DNA of 64,000 bases from an uncultured Jannaschia sp. (GCF_947494025.1 NZ_CANLTQ010000006.1:95204-159203); one strand, 5' to 3'. Counted from the first letter of the stretch, positions 17,661-26,997 are shown. Numbers and translations: made by a program. The notes: generated by a model from the letters alone, not told the origin.

Positions 17661-19121
17661 ATGACAGACCGCGACAGCTCCGCATCCGATCCCGAGAACG
17701 TGTCCCCGATCACGTTCGCGTCCGGCGTCGCGCGGCGCCGCACGGCCAGTGACGAGGAGCGCGAGGAACGGCGCATCGCAAGACGCGCGGAGCGGGGCGC
17801 CGACCGCGAGGACGACGCCGACGCGCGCGAGGAGCGACGCGCCGCGCGCCGCGCGGAGCGGGACGCCGCGCGCGAAGCCGAGCCCATCGGCGAGGATGAG
17901 ACGAAGGGCGGCAAGCGCAAGAAGGGCGGCAAGAAGAAACGCAGCGGGAAGCGGAACAAGGCCGACGACGACCGGGTGGTCGAGGTCGCGCCGATGGCGG
18001 CGCCTGCGCGGATGCGGCGTCGGCACTGGGGCGTGCTCCTGAGCTTCGTGCTGATCGTCCTCGTGCCCACGACACTCGTCGGCGCGTATCTCTGGACGAC
18101 GGCGCGCGACCAATACGCTTCAACGGCCGGATTCACCGTCCGGCAGGAGGAGGGGGGCGCGGCGACGGAGCTTCTGACTGGCTTCGCCGCGCAGCTTTCG
18201 AGCGGCTCCGCCGGGTCGGATGCGGGCATCCTCTACGAATACATCCAGTCCCAGGCGATGCTGCAGGCCATCGAATCGGAGGTCGGTCTGGTCGAGCACT
18301 ACGCGCAATACTGGGACGAGGACCCGGTCTTCTCGATCTGGCCCGATCCGACCATCGAAGAGCTCTTGTGGTACTGGTCGCGGATCGTCCGCGTCTCCTA
18401 CGACCAGACCAGCGGGCAGGTGGAACTTCGCGTCCTCGCCTTCGACCCGGACAAGGCGGTCCGGATCGGGCAGGCCATCCTGCGCGAGAGCCAGCGGCTC
18501 GTGAACGAGCTCAACGCGACGGCGCGCGAGGATGCGAGCCGTTTCGCGCGGGAGGATCTCGACGAGGCGCTGGCGCGGCTCAAGAAGGCGCGCGAGGCTC
18601 TCACCCTGTTCCGCACCCGCACGCAGATCGTCGATCCCGAGACCGACCTCGCCGGCCGCATGGCCGTCGTGAACACGCTGCAGGCGCAGCTCGCGCAGGC
18701 TCTGGTGGACCTCGACATCCTGCGGGAACGGACCAGCGCCACCGATCCGCGCGTCGATCAGTCCGAACGCCAGATCGCCGTCATCCGTGAGCGCATTGCC
18801 GCGGAACGGGCCGCCGTCGCGGCCGGGCAGGACGACATCGACGGCGACGACTATCCGACCCTGCTCGCGGAGTACGAAGGGCTGGTCGTGGACCGGGAAT
18901 TCGCAGAGGAAAGCTACCGTGCCGCGCTGAGCGCGCTCGACATCTCGCGAACGAACGCCAGTCGGCAGACGCGCTACCTCGCGACCTATATCAGCCCGAC
19001 CCGGCCGCAATCGGCGGAATATCCCCGACGCAGCGTCCTTCTCGCGCTGACGGCGCTGTTCCTGATTCTCGGCTGGTCGATCCTCGTGCTCATCTACTAC
19101 TCCGTCCGGGACAGCCGCTGA
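17661..19121 (+). CDS. capsule polysaccharide export inner-membrane protein (KpsE/Wzz family) with long charged N-terminus
   Basis: 486 residues. Residues 1-115 are very rich in Arg, Glu, Lys and Ala with repeated EERR/RRAER and a GGKRKKGGKKKR block, predicted cytoplasmic. One membrane helix (about 123-147) follows, then a periplasmic coiled-coil region (VEHYAQYWDEDPVFSIW; ARLKKAREALTLFRTRT) and a second helix at about 460-482. This is the KpsE/WcbD layout: a periplasmic adaptor linking the ABC exporter to the outer-membrane channel. The start ATG at 17661 follows the gap from the divergent permease gene. The charged extension is much longer than in KpsE of E. coli. Confidence 0.85.
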   Translation: MTDRDSSASDPENVSPITFASGVARRRTASDEEREERRIARRAERGADREDDADAREERRAARRAERDAAREAEPIGEDETKGGKRKKGGKKKRSGKRNKADDDRVVEVAPMAAPARMRRRHWGVLLSFVLIVLVPTTLVGAYLWTTARDQYASTAGFTVRQEEGGAATELLTGFAAQLSSGSAGSDAGILYEYIQSQAMLQAIESEVGLVEHYAQYWDEDPVFSIWPDPTIEELLWYWSRIVRVSYDQTSGQVELRVLAFDPDKAVRIGQAILRESQRLVNELNATAREDASRFAREDLDEALARLKKAREALTLFRTRTQIVDPETDLAGRMAVVNTLQAQLAQALVDLDILRERTSATDPRVDQSERQIAVIRERIAAERAAVAAGQDDIDGDDYPTLLAEYEGLVVDREFAEESYRAALSALDISRTNASRQTRYLATYISPTRPQSAEYPRRSVLLALTALFLILGWSILVLIYYSVRDSR

Positions 19122-19132
19122 GGATCCCGGCG

Positions 19133-19792
19133 ATGCTCCGGCTCGAGAACCTGTCGAAGAGCTTCTGGTACAAGGGTGTCCGCCGCACGGTCATCTCGAA
19201 CCTGAACCTCACGCTGCCCGAGGGCCGGTCGCTCGCGCTTCTGGGCGGAAACGGCGCCGGCAAGACGACGCTTCTCGAAATCATCGCGGGCGTGCAGCAG
19301 CCTGATACCGGGCGCATCGTCACCGACGGTTCCGTTTCCTGGCCCGTGGGTTTCAGCGGCTCCTTCAACAGCGACATGACCGGGGCGCAGAACACCATCT
19401 TCGTCGCGCGCGTCTACGGCGTCGACACGGCGAGCCTCGTGCGCTTCGTCCTCGACTTCTCGGAGCTCGGCACGCAGTTCGACGCACCGGTGCGGACCTA
19501 TTCTTCGGGCATGAAGGCGCGGTTGAGCTTCGGGCTTTCCATGGGTATCCAGTTCGACACCTACCTCGTGGACGAGACGACGGCGGTGGGCGACGCCAGC
19601 TTCAACCGCAAGTCGAAGGCCGTGTTCCGCGAGCGGATCCGCAACGCCAGCGCCATCATGGTCAGCCACCAGACGCGCAAGGTGAAGGATTTCTGCGACG
19701 CGGCCCTCGTCCTGCACGAGGGCAAGCTCGAATATTACGACGACCTCGACGAGGGCGTGGCGCGGCACAAGGCGCTGATGGGCGAGGACTGA
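19133..19792 (+). CDS. polysaccharide ABC exporter ATP-binding protein (KpsT/Wzt type)
   Basis: 219 residues, the short KpsT length without a Wzt carbohydrate-binding tail. Walker A GGNGAGKTT, signature region YSSGMKARLSFGLSM, Walker B DTYLVDET and the H-loop VSHQ are present. It powers export of the polysaccharide through the permease at 16735. It begins 11 bp after the KpsE-type gene, in the same operon. No separate polymerase, flippase or outer-membrane Wza/KpsD gene is seen in the window. Confidence 0.9.
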   Translation: MLRLENLSKSFWYKGVRRTVISNLNLTLPEGRSLALLGGNGAGKTTLLEIIAGVQQPDTGRIVTDGSVSWPVGFSGSFNSDMTGAQNTIFVARVYGVDTASLVRFVLDFSELGTQFDAPVRTYSSGMKARLSFGLSMGIQFDTYLVDETTAVGDASFNRKSKAVFRERIRNASAIMVSHQTRKVKDFCDAALVLHEGKLEYYDDLDEGVARHKALMGED

Positions 19793-19892
19793 CCGTTCCC
19801 CCGTCCGGGGCGCCGGAAACCATGTTGCGCCGCTTCGCTTGCCGGCCCGTTCCCATATCTCTATCGGTCGCGCCAACCGACACGAGGACGAC

Positions 19893-20768
19893 ATGACCAG
19901 GCGCAAGGGCATCATCCTTGCCGGCGGCTCCGGCACCCGGCTTTATCCGATCACCGCGGGGGTCTCCAAGCAGCTCCTGCCGATCTACGACAAGCCGATG
20001 ATCTACTATCCGATCTCGGTGCTGATGCTGGCGGGCATCCGCGAGATCGCGATGATCACCACCCCGCAAGACCGCGAGCAGTTCCAGCGCACGCTGGGCG
20101 ACGGCAGCCTCTGGGGCATCTCGCTCACCTATATCGAGCAGCCCTCGCCCGACGGTCTGGCGCAGGCCTACCTGCTCGCCCGTGACTTCCTCGACGGGGC
20201 GCCCTCCGCGATGGTGCTGGGCGACAACGTGTTCTTCGGCCACGGCCTGCCCGAGATCCTGCGGGCGGCGGACGCGCGGACCGACGGCGGGTCGGTCTTC
20301 GGCTATCAGGTCGCCGATCCAGAGCGCTATGGCGTGGTTGATTTCGATACGTCGGGGCAGGCCAAGGCGATCATCGAGAAGCCGGAGGTGCCGCCCTCGA
20401 ACTACGCGGTCACGGGCCTTTACTTCCTCGACGGCACGGCGCCCGACCGCGCCGAGGGGATCGAGCCTTCGGCGCGCGGTGAGCTCGAGATCACGTCGCT
20501 TCTGCAGCTCTATCTCGACGACGGGTTGCTGTCGGTGGAACGGATGGGACGCGGCTATGCGTGGCTCGACACCGGCACGCACGAGAGCCTGCTGGATGCG
20601 GGCAACTTCGTGCGGACGCTTGAGCGGCGGCAGGGCCTGCAGACCGGCTGCCTGGAGGAGATCGCCTTCGACGCGGGCTGGATCACGCGCGACGACCTGC
20701 TGGCACAGGCCGACCGCTACGCGAAGAACCGCTACGGCACCTATCTGCGCCGCATCGCCGGCGCCTAG
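19893..20768 (+). CDS. rfbA: glucose-1-phosphate thymidylyltransferase
   Basis: 291 residues. Makes dTDP-glucose from glucose-1-phosphate and dTTP, the first step to dTDP-rhamnose and related sugars. The signature GIILAGGSGTRLYPIT is at residues 6-21, with SKQLLPIYDKPMIYYP, LGDNVFFGHGL and AWLDTGTHESLL. The ATG at 19893 was chosen over an upstream in-frame start because it opens directly onto the first strand. rfbB, rfbC and rfbD are not in the window. Confidence 0.94.
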   Translation: MTRRKGIILAGGSGTRLYPITAGVSKQLLPIYDKPMIYYPISVLMLAGIREIAMITTPQDREQFQRTLGDGSLWGISLTYIEQPSPDGLAQAYLLARDFLDGAPSAMVLGDNVFFGHGLPEILRAADARTDGGSVFGYQVADPERYGVVDFDTSGQAKAIIEKPEVPPSNYAVTGLYFLDGTAPDRAEGIEPSARGELEITSLLQLYLDDGLLSVERMGRGYAWLDTGTHESLLDAGNFVRTLERRQGLQTGCLEEIAFDAGWITRDDLLAQADRYAKNRYGTYLRRIAGA

Positions 20769-20866
20769 GGGCGGGAGCGAGACGCCCGCCGGCCCGGCGG
20801 TGCCCTTCTGTTGCCGTCCGCCCTCCGCAACATTCGGTTGCGATGCGCGCGGCACTCAGCTCATCG

Positions 20867-20898
20867 AGCCCGTCAGCCCGTCAGCCCGTCAGCCCGTC
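20867..20898. repeat. four tandem copies of an 8-bp unit
   Basis: Four perfect copies of AGCCCGTC lie immediately after rfbA and run into the stop codon of the convergent choV gene (20897-20899). Copy number changes here would leave both proteins intact. No hairpin or function is apparent. Confidence 0.7.
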
Positions 20899-21913
20899 AG
20901 CGCGCGAGCCGGGCGAGCAGGCTCTGCCGGTCGACGATCCCGATCGGGTGGCCGTCGCGTTCCACCGGGATCGGGCCGTCGCGTCCTGCGCAGAGCTCGA
21001 TGAGCTCGCGGACGGGCATCTCCGCCGGGATCGCCGGTCCGGCCCCCTCACCGGGCGTGGCCGCATCGGCCGCGGTCAGCACGCCGAGCGGGTTCATGTG
21101 CGCGACGAAGTCAGCCACGTATTCGTTCGCGGGCCGGGTGAAGATCTCCGCGGGCGTGCCGCACTGGATGATGCGGCCGCCCTCTAGGATGGCGATGCGC
21201 TGGCCGAGCTTGAACGCCTCGTCGAGATCGTGGCTCACGAAGACGATGGTCCGCCGGAGGCGGGATTGCAGCTCCAGGAGCTCGTCCTGCAGACGCGTCC
21301 GGATCAGGGGGTCGAGCGCGCTGAACGGCTCGTCCATCAGCAGGATCGGCGCCTCGGTCGCGAAGGCGCGGGCGAGGCCCACGCGCTGCTGCATCCCGCC
21401 GGAGAGCTCGCCCACCCTGCGGTCGGCCCATTCCGTCAGCCCCACCAGTTCGAGCTGCCGGTTCACGATCTCGCGCCGCTCCGCCGCCGATCGGCCGGCA
21501 AGCTCCAGCCCAAGGCCCACGTTCTCCCGCACCCGCCGCCAGGGCAGGAGGCCGAATTGCTGGAACACCATCGCGACACGTTCCTGCCGGAGCCGGCGCA
21601 ACTCGCGCGGGCGGGCCTGCGTGACCGAGGCCATCCGGCCGCCGTCGTCGATCCGCACCTCGCCGCGCACGACCGGGTTCAGCCCGTTCACCGCGCGCAG
21701 CAGCGTGGACTTCCCGGAGCCCGACAAGCCCATCAGCACGACGATCTCTCCCTCGGCGACGGAGAGGGAGCAGTCGTGGACGCCGAGCACCTGATCCGTC
21801 TCCGCCTGCACCTCGGCGCGGGTTCGGCCCTCGTCCATCAGCGGCAGCGCGCGGTCCGGGCGGTCGCCGAAGACGATGGAGACGCGGTCGAACTCGACGG
21901 CGGGGCGGCTCAT
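20897..21913 (-). CDS. choV: choline/glycine betaine ABC transporter ATP-binding protein
   Basis: 338 residues. A family-typical leader FGDRPDRALPLMDEGRTR precedes the ABC domain: Walker A GLSGSGKST, signature LSGGMQQRVGLARAF, Walker B ILLMDEPFSALDP, H-loop SHD. The last about 70 residues form a CBS-like regulatory region, as in ProV/OpuA. It energises choline import with ChoW and ChoX. Its start overlaps the stop of a GFA-family gene that sits between choV and choW. The identification as choline-specific rests on the nearby ChoX and bet genes. Confidence 0.9.
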   Translation of the reverse strand: MSRPAVEFDRVSIVFGDRPDRALPLMDEGRTRAEVQAETDQVLGVHDCSLSVAEGEIVVLMGLSGSGKSTLLRAVNGLNPVVRGEVRIDDGGRMASVTQARPRELRRLRQERVAMVFQQFGLLPWRRVRENVGLGLELAGRSAAERREIVNRQLELVGLTEWADRRVGELSGGMQQRVGLARAFATEAPILLMDEPFSALDPLIRTRLQDELLELQSRLRRTIVFVSHDLDEAFKLGQRIAILEGGRIIQCGTPAEIFTRPANEYVADFVAHMNPLGVLTAADAATPGEGAGPAIPAEMPVRELIELCAGRDGPIPVERDGHPIGIVDRQSLLARLAR

Positions 21914-22332
21914 CCGGGCATCTCCTGCCGCGTGTAGGTCAGCACGCCGGCGACGCGCGAATGGCCCACGTCGCTCGGATGCGCCTGACCGTCGTGGACG
22001 ACGACGAGCGGCAGATCGAAGGGCGAGACGCCGTCGAGGCAGGCGACGTTGACGCCGTATTCGTCCGGGTGCGAGCGGCGACGGTGATGGGTGTAGATGC
22101 CGCAGCGGCCGCAGAAGTAGTGCTGCGCCGTCTCCGTGTTGAACCGGTAGAGCGTCAGCACATCCGCCCCCTCGACGATCTCGATCCCGTCCCCCGTCGC
22201 GGTCACGGTAACGGCCCCGCGCATCGCGCAGAAGCTGCAATCGCACCGGCGGGCGGTGTGGAGCCCGTCCACGAGGGCGACGCGGAGGCGAACGGCCCCG
22301 CAATGGCAGGCGGCATCGCGTGTCTCGGTCAT
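21910..22332 (-). CDS. GFA-family zinc protein inserted between choV and choW
   Basis: 140 residues of the GFA/CENP-V fold: ACHCGAVRLRV, RRCDCSFCAMRGAV and YFCGRCGIYTHH supply the cysteine pairs that bind zinc. Family members were first linked to formaldehyde-glutathione chemistry; that activity is disputed and no substrate can be assigned here. Both ends overlap the transporter genes (ATGA junctions), so it is translated with choW and choV. The second half contains GVNVACLDGVSPFDLPL, as in short GFA proteins. Confidence 0.87.
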   Translation of the reverse strand: MTETRDAACHCGAVRLRVALVDGLHTARRCDCSFCAMRGAVTVTATGDGIEIVEGADVLTLYRFNTETAQHYFCGRCGIYTHHRRRSHPDEYGVNVACLDGVSPFDLPLVVVHDGQAHPSDVGHSRVAGVLTYTRQEMPG

Positions 22333-23162
22333 TTGTGCTCCATTCGCAGCATCCGGTCCAGCATGATCGCGACGACGACGATGACGATGCCGCTTTCGAA
22401 TCCGAGGGACGTGTTCACCTGATTGAGCGCGCGCACGACCGGCACGCCCAGCCCGTCCGCCCCCACCAGCGCGGCGATCACCACCATCGACAGCGACAGC
22501 ATGATCGTCTGGTTGAGGCCCGTCATGATCTGCGGCAGCGCGTAGGGCAACTCCACCTTCCACAGCGTCTGCTGCGGCGTGGCGCCGAACGCCTCCGCCG
22601 CCTCGGTCAGGGCTGCGGGCGTGCTGGAGATGCCCAGGTGCGTGAGCCGGATCGGCGCGGGCAGCACGAAGATCACGGTGGCGATCAGGCCCGGCACCAT
22701 GCCGATGCCGAAGAACACGATCGCGGGGATCAGGTAGACAAAGGTCGGCAGGGTCTGCATCAGGTCGAGCACCGGCCGCATCCAGGCGTAGAGGCGCGGC
22801 CGATGGGCCACCGCGATGCCGATCGGCACGCCGACGCCCATGCAGACGACGCAGGCCGACAGGACGAGCGTCAGGCTTTCCGCCGTCTCCTCCCAATAGC
22901 CCTGGTTCAGGACGAAGAGAAAGCCGAGCGCGACGAAGAGCGTGATCCGCCACGAGCGCTGCAACGCCCAGGTCAGCGCCGCGAACGCCCCGATCACGAG
23001 AAGCGGGTGTGGCGTCTGGAGGACCCACAGGATCGCCTCGATCATCGCCTCCATCACGAGGGCGAGCGCGTCGAAGAACGGCTGGCCCACGTCCTGCAGC
23101 CAGTCGAAGGCGTCGGCAGCCCAGTCGCCCAGCGGGATCTTGTTGTCGGTCAGCCAGTTCAT
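22329..23162 (-). CDS. choW: choline/glycine betaine ABC transporter permease
   Basis: 277 residues, multi-spanning. The ProW/OpuAB-type features MQTLPTFVYLIPAIVFFG, GISSTPAALTEAAEAFGATP (EAA-type loop) and MLSLSMVVIAALVG are clear. It is the inner-membrane channel for choline with ChoV and the periplasmic binder ChoX. The choX gene is about 630 bp away and separated by a gene remnant on the opposite strand, so choW may now need its own promoter. Confidence 0.9.
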   Translation of the reverse strand: MNWLTDNKIPLGDWAADAFDWLQDVGQPFFDALALVMEAMIEAILWVLQTPHPLLVIGAFAALTWALQRSWRITLFVALGFLFVLNQGYWEETAESLTLVLSACVVCMGVGVPIGIAVAHRPRLYAWMRPVLDLMQTLPTFVYLIPAIVFFGIGMVPGLIATVIFVLPAPIRLTHLGISSTPAALTEAAEAFGATPQQTLWKVELPYALPQIMTGLNQTIMLSLSMVVIAALVGADGLGVPVVRALNQVNTSLGFESGIVIVVVAIMLDRMLRMEHK

Positions 23163-23239
23163 GTGCGTCCGCTCCTTTTGCGTTCCGCGGCCGGACGAAT
23201 CGTGTCAGCGTTTCGGCAGGCAGACATGGGAAGCCCGCC

Positions 23240-23760
23240 ATGTCCGAATTGATCCTCTACACGAACCCGATGTCGCGCGGGCGCACGGCGCGCTGGATGT
23301 TGGAGGAGGTCGGCACGGAATACGAGACCGTGACCGTCGATTTCGCGAGCAAGGGGGCGCTCGATGACGTCAATCCGCTGGACAAGGTCCCGACGCGCGT
23401 CCACGGTGGGACCGTCGTGACGGAGATGGCGGCGATTTGCGCTTGTCTCGCGGATGCGTTCGCCTGGGCCGGGCTCGTCCCGCCGCCGGACAGCGCTTTG
23501 CGGGGCGCCTGTCATCGCTGGCCCTTTTTCGCGGCCGGGCCCGTCGAGGCGGCGACCACGGATCGCGTCCCCGGTGCCGGGGCGACGCCGGAGCAGGAGC
23601 GCACGGTCGGCTACGGCAGCCTCCGTCGGACGCTCGAAGCCACTCTGACAGAGAACGCGCATCCGGTCAGCTTCCGTTTCACGACGGCCGAACCCGATGA
23701 CGCGCTGTTGCCGCCGGCTACCGGGTCGCGCCGCCGCGTGAGGGCGCGCGCATGGCGATC
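23240..23760 (+). pseudogene. glutathione S-transferase remnant
   Basis: The first about 80 codons read as a normal GST N-terminal domain (MSELILYTNPMSRGRTARWM, then DKVPTRVHGG and VVTEMAAICACLADAF). The C-terminal helical domain is broken: after GYGSLRRTLEATLTENAHP the frame loses family resemblance, and a GST-like end (AGYRVAPPREGA) appears in another frame near 23720. The gene lies on the plus strand between choW and choX, splitting the cho transporter genes. It could still encode a short, altered protein. Confidence 0.5.
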
Positions 23761-23796
23761 GCGCGCCGCCCCGACCATGTATCCGGCGGGAAACGA

Positions 23797-24726
23797 TCAG
23801 CTCTCGAGCTCGGAGGTGACGGCCTCCATCGCGTCGCCGCCGTCGATCGTAGTGACGCCGTCGAGCCAGACGCCGAGCACATCCTGGTTGGATGCGAGCC
23901 AAGCGGTCGCCGCGTCCCGCGGATCTTCTCCGTCGTCCAGGATCCCGCCCATGATCTCGTTCTCCATGGCGAGCGAGAAGCCGAGGTTCTCCAGCAGGCG
24001 GCCCACATTCGGGCAATCCTCGACATAGCCGGCGCGGGTGTTGGTGTAGACCGTCGCGCCCCCGAGATCGGGGCCGAAGTAGTCGTCGCCGCCCTGCAGG
24101 TAGGTCAGGTCGAAATTGGCGTTCATCGGATGCGGCTCCCAGCCGAGGAACACGATGGGCTCGTCGCGCTTCGTCAGGCGCTCGACCTGGGCCAGCATCC
24201 CCTGCTCGGAACTTTCCACGACCTCGAAGTCCGACAACCCGAACGCGTCGTCGTCGATCATCGACTGGATAAGGCGGTTGCCGTCATTTCCCGGCTCGAT
24301 GCCGTAGATCTTGCCGTCCAGCGCTTCGGCCTGGCTCACGATGTCGCCGAAGGACGCGATGCCGAGCTCCTTGGCGGGCCGGTTGACGGCGAGCGTGTAT
24401 TTCGCACCTTCGAGGTTGGCACGCACGGTGTCGACGGTCCCGTCCTCGCGATAGGACGCGATGTCGGCCTCCATCGTAGGCATCCAGTTGCCGAGGAACA
24501 CGTCCACGTCGCCCTCGGCCATCGAGGTGTAGGTGATCGGGACGGACAGGAGCTTCACGTCGGTCTCGTAGCCGAGCGCGTCGAGCAGGACGGTGGTCGC
24601 CGCGGTGGTGGCGGTGATGTCGGTCCAGCCGACATCGGCGAAGACGATCTCCTCGCAGGCCTCCTGCGCGTGGGCGAGGCCGGCCGACAAAGCCAGAGCC
24701 GAGGCAGTCGTGACGATGCGTTTCAT
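23797..24726 (-). CDS. choX: choline-binding periplasmic protein
   Basis: 309 residues with a Sec signal (MKRIVTTASALALSAGLAHA). The mature protein starts QEACEEIVFADVGWTDITAT and continues with VFLGNWMPTM, KIYGIEPGNDGNRLI and VFLGWEPHPMN, the ChoX/ProX choline-binding pattern with its aromatic box residues. It captures choline (and probably acetylcholine) for ChoVW. It is divergent from betI, with a BetI-type palindrome in the 87-bp gap, so choline should control it. Confidence 0.93.
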   Translation of the reverse strand: MKRIVTTASALALSAGLAHAQEACEEIVFADVGWTDITATTAATTVLLDALGYETDVKLLSVPITYTSMAEGDVDVFLGNWMPTMEADIASYREDGTVDTVRANLEGAKYTLAVNRPAKELGIASFGDIVSQAEALDGKIYGIEPGNDGNRLIQSMIDDDAFGLSDFEVVESSEQGMLAQVERLTKRDEPIVFLGWEPHPMNANFDLTYLQGGDDYFGPDLGGATVYTNTRAGYVEDCPNVGRLLENLGFSLAMENEIMGGILDDGEDPRDAATAWLASNQDVLGVWLDGVTTIDGGDAMEAVTSELES

Positions 24727-24764
24727 GAGTATCTCCCCATTCGATATTGACGAGGCCGATATAT

Positions 24765-24782
24765 TGATTGATCAGTCAATCA
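24765..24782. promoter_or_regulatory. predicted BetI operator
   Basis: Perfect inverted repeat TGATTGA-TCAG-TCAATCA, 7-bp arms and a 4-bp spacer, centred between the divergent choX (start 24726) and betI (start 24814). It resembles TetR-type BetI boxes. A single operator here could repress both transcription units until choline is present. Confidence 0.7.
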
Positions 24783-24813
24783 GTATTCGGCCGGGTCTTG
24801 ATCGGAGTTTGCT

Positions 24814-25383
24814 GTGCCGCGCAGCGGAATGGAACCCCGACGTAGGGAGGACCTGGTACGCGCCGCGATCTCCGAGATCGCCGCGACCGGGGCGGGCGAC
24901 GTCACCGTGGCGGGAATCGCCCGCCGCGCGGGCATGTCGCCGGCGCTGGCGCATCATTATTTCGGCTCCAAGGACCGGATGTTGCTGGCCGCGATGCGCC
25001 ATGTCCTCGCGGTGTTCGCCGCCGAGGCCCGGACCTCGCTCGCCGCCGCGAAAACGCCGCGCGCGCGGCTCGAGGCGATCGTGCGGGCGAGCTTCGCGCC
25101 CTCGAACTTCCGCGACGAGGTCGTGGCGGCCTGGCTCAACTTCTACGTCCAGGCGCGGCGCCCCGGCGAGACGCAGCGGCTCCTGCGCGTCTACCAGTCG
25201 CGCCTGCGCTCGAACCTCGTCCATGCGCTCCGCCCCCTGACGGACCGGCCGGAGGCGCTGGCCGAGGGGATCGGCGCACTGATCGACGGGCTCTACGTCC
25301 GGCAGGGGCTCCGGCCGGGCGATCTCGACAGCGCGGCCTCCACCGCGCTCGTCCTCGACTACATCGACAGGGGGTTGGCATGA
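24814..25383 (+). CDS. betI: TetR-family choline-responsive repressor
   Basis: 189 residues, starting GTG. The N-terminal helix-turn-helix is visible (AAISEIAATGAGDVTVAGIA, then RRAGMSPALAHHYFGSKDRM), with BetI-type features downstream (VVAAWLNFYVQARR, LIDGLYVRQGL). It should repress the bet and cho genes and release DNA on binding choline. Its stop overlaps the betC ATG (ATGA), so the repressor heads the catabolic operon and controls itself through the palindrome 32 bp upstream. Confidence 0.92.
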   Translation: MPRSGMEPRRREDLVRAAISEIAATGAGDVTVAGIARRAGMSPALAHHYFGSKDRMLLAAMRHVLAVFAAEARTSLAAAKTPRARLEAIVRASFAPSNFRDEVVAAWLNFYVQARRPGETQRLLRVYQSRLRSNLVHALRPLTDRPEALAEGIGALIDGLYVRQGLRPGDLDSAASTALVLDYIDRGLA

Positions 25384-26900
25384 GCATGCCCGAAGGCGGG
25401 GGGCCGAACATCCTGATCCTCATGGTGGATCAGCTGAACGGCACGCTGTTTCCCGACGGGCCGGCCGACTGGCTGCACACGCCGAACCTGAAGCGGCTCG
25501 CCGCGCGGTCGCGGCGGTTCCGGAACTGCTACACCGCTTCGCCGCTCTGCGCGCCGGGGCGGGCCTCGTTCATGTCCGGTCTGCTGCCCAGCCGCACGCG
25601 GGTCTACGACAACGCCGCCGAGTTCGCCTCCGACATCCCGACCTACGCGCACCATCTGCGCCGCGCGGGCTGGCGCACCTGCCTGTCGGGCAAGATGCAC
25701 TTCGTCGGCCCCGACCAGCTGCACGGGTTCGAAACGCGGCTCACGACCGACATCTATCCGGCCGATTTCGGCTGGACCCCGGATTATCGCAAGCCCGGGG
25801 AGCGGATCGACTGGTGGTACCACAACATGGGGTCGGTGACCGGTTCGGGCTTGGGCGAGATCACCAACCAGATGGAATACGACGACGAGGTCGCGCATTT
25901 CGCCAAGATGTGGCTCTACGACGCCGCACGGAAGCAGGATGCGCGGCCCTGGTGCCTGACGGCGAGCTTCACGCATCCCCATGACCCCTACATCGCCCGC
26001 AGGCGGTTCTGGGATCTCTACGAGGATTGCGCGCATCTGCTGCCTGACGTGGGCGAGATGCCCTACGAGGCGCACGACCCGCATTCCAGGCGCATCCTCG
26101 ACGCCAACGACCGGAGCAACTTCGACGTGACCGAAGCGGACGTCGCGCGCTCCCGCCGGGCCTATTTCGCCAACATCTCCTACCTCGACGAGAAGGTGGG
26201 CGAGTTGCTGCAGGTCTTGGAGGATACGCGGCAGGAGGCGATCGTGCTCTTCGTGTCCGACCACGGCGACATGCTCGGCGAGCGGGGGCTGTGGTACAAG
26301 ATGAGCTTCCTCGAGGGCGCCTCCCGCGTGCCGTTGATGATTGCCGCGCCGGGGCTCGAGCCGGGGCTCGACCTCACGCCGGTCTCCAGCATCGACGTCT
26401 GTCCCACGCTCTGCGATCTCGCGGGCGTGGATCTGAGCGAGGTCGAGCCGTGGACCACCGGCGAATCGCTCGTCCCGCTGGGGCAGGGCGGGCGGCGCGA
26501 GACGCCCGTGGCGATGGAATACGCGGCCGAGGGAAGCCACGCGCCGCTGGTCGCGCTGCGGCAGGGGCGGTGGAAGTACACCCGCTGCGCGCTCGACCCC
26601 GAGCGGCTCTTCGACCTCGACGCCGACCCGCACGAGCTTGCGAATCTCGCGGACGATCCGGCCCATTCCGAAACGCTGGCCGCGTTCCGTGCCGAGGCCG
26701 ACCGCCGCTGGGACCTCGACCGGTTCGACGCCGAGGTGCGCGAAAGCCAGGCCCGCCGCTGGGTCGTGTACGACGCGCTGCGCCAGGGCGGTTACTATCC
26801 GTGGGAGTACCAGCCGCTGCAGGCCGCCTCCAGGCGGTACATGCGCAATCACATGGATCTGAACGTGCTGGAGGACAGCCAGCGCGCGCCGAAGGACTGA
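25380..26900 (+). CDS. betC: choline-sulfatase
   Basis: 506 residues. Hydrolyses choline-O-sulfate to choline and sulfate in the cytoplasm. The sulfatase signature C57-APGR is present, with C57 as the formylglycine precursor, flanked by [11 protein letters not shown] (metal-binding DQ) and later [17 protein letters not shown]. The C-terminal region with [20 protein letters not shown] is typical of BetC. It is second in the betICBA operon, giving the cell choline from an osmolyte ester as well as from uptake. Confidence 0.94.
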   Translation: MSMPEGGGPNILILMVDQLNGTLFPDGPADWLHTPNLKRLAARSRRFRNCYTASPLCAPGRASFMSGLLPSRTRVYDNAAEFASDIPTYAHHLRRAGWRTCLSGKMHFVGPDQLHGFETRLTTDIYPADFGWTPDYRKPGERIDWWYHNMGSVTGSGLGEITNQMEYDDEVAHFAKMWLYDAARKQDARPWCLTASFTHPHDPYIARRRFWDLYEDCAHLLPDVGEMPYEAHDPHSRRILDANDRSNFDVTEADVARSRRAYFANISYLDEKVGELLQVLEDTRQEAIVLFVSDHGDMLGERGLWYKMSFLEGASRVPLMIAAPGLEPGLDLTPVSSIDVCPTLCDLAGVDLSEVEPWTTGESLVPLGQGGRRETPVAMEYAAEGSHAPLVALRQGRWKYTRCALDPERLFDLDADPHELANLADDPAHSETLAAFRAEADRRWDLDRFDAEVRESQARRWVVYDALRQGGYYPWEYQPLQAASRRYMRNHMDLNVLEDSQRAPKD

Positions 26901-26997
26901 ACCGGCGGAGCGTGGGGCTGGTCCCGCGCGCTCCGTGGAATATTTTCACCGAGAAGAAGGGCGCGGGTCCGGCAGGGCGGCGTCCGGAGAGTTCACC

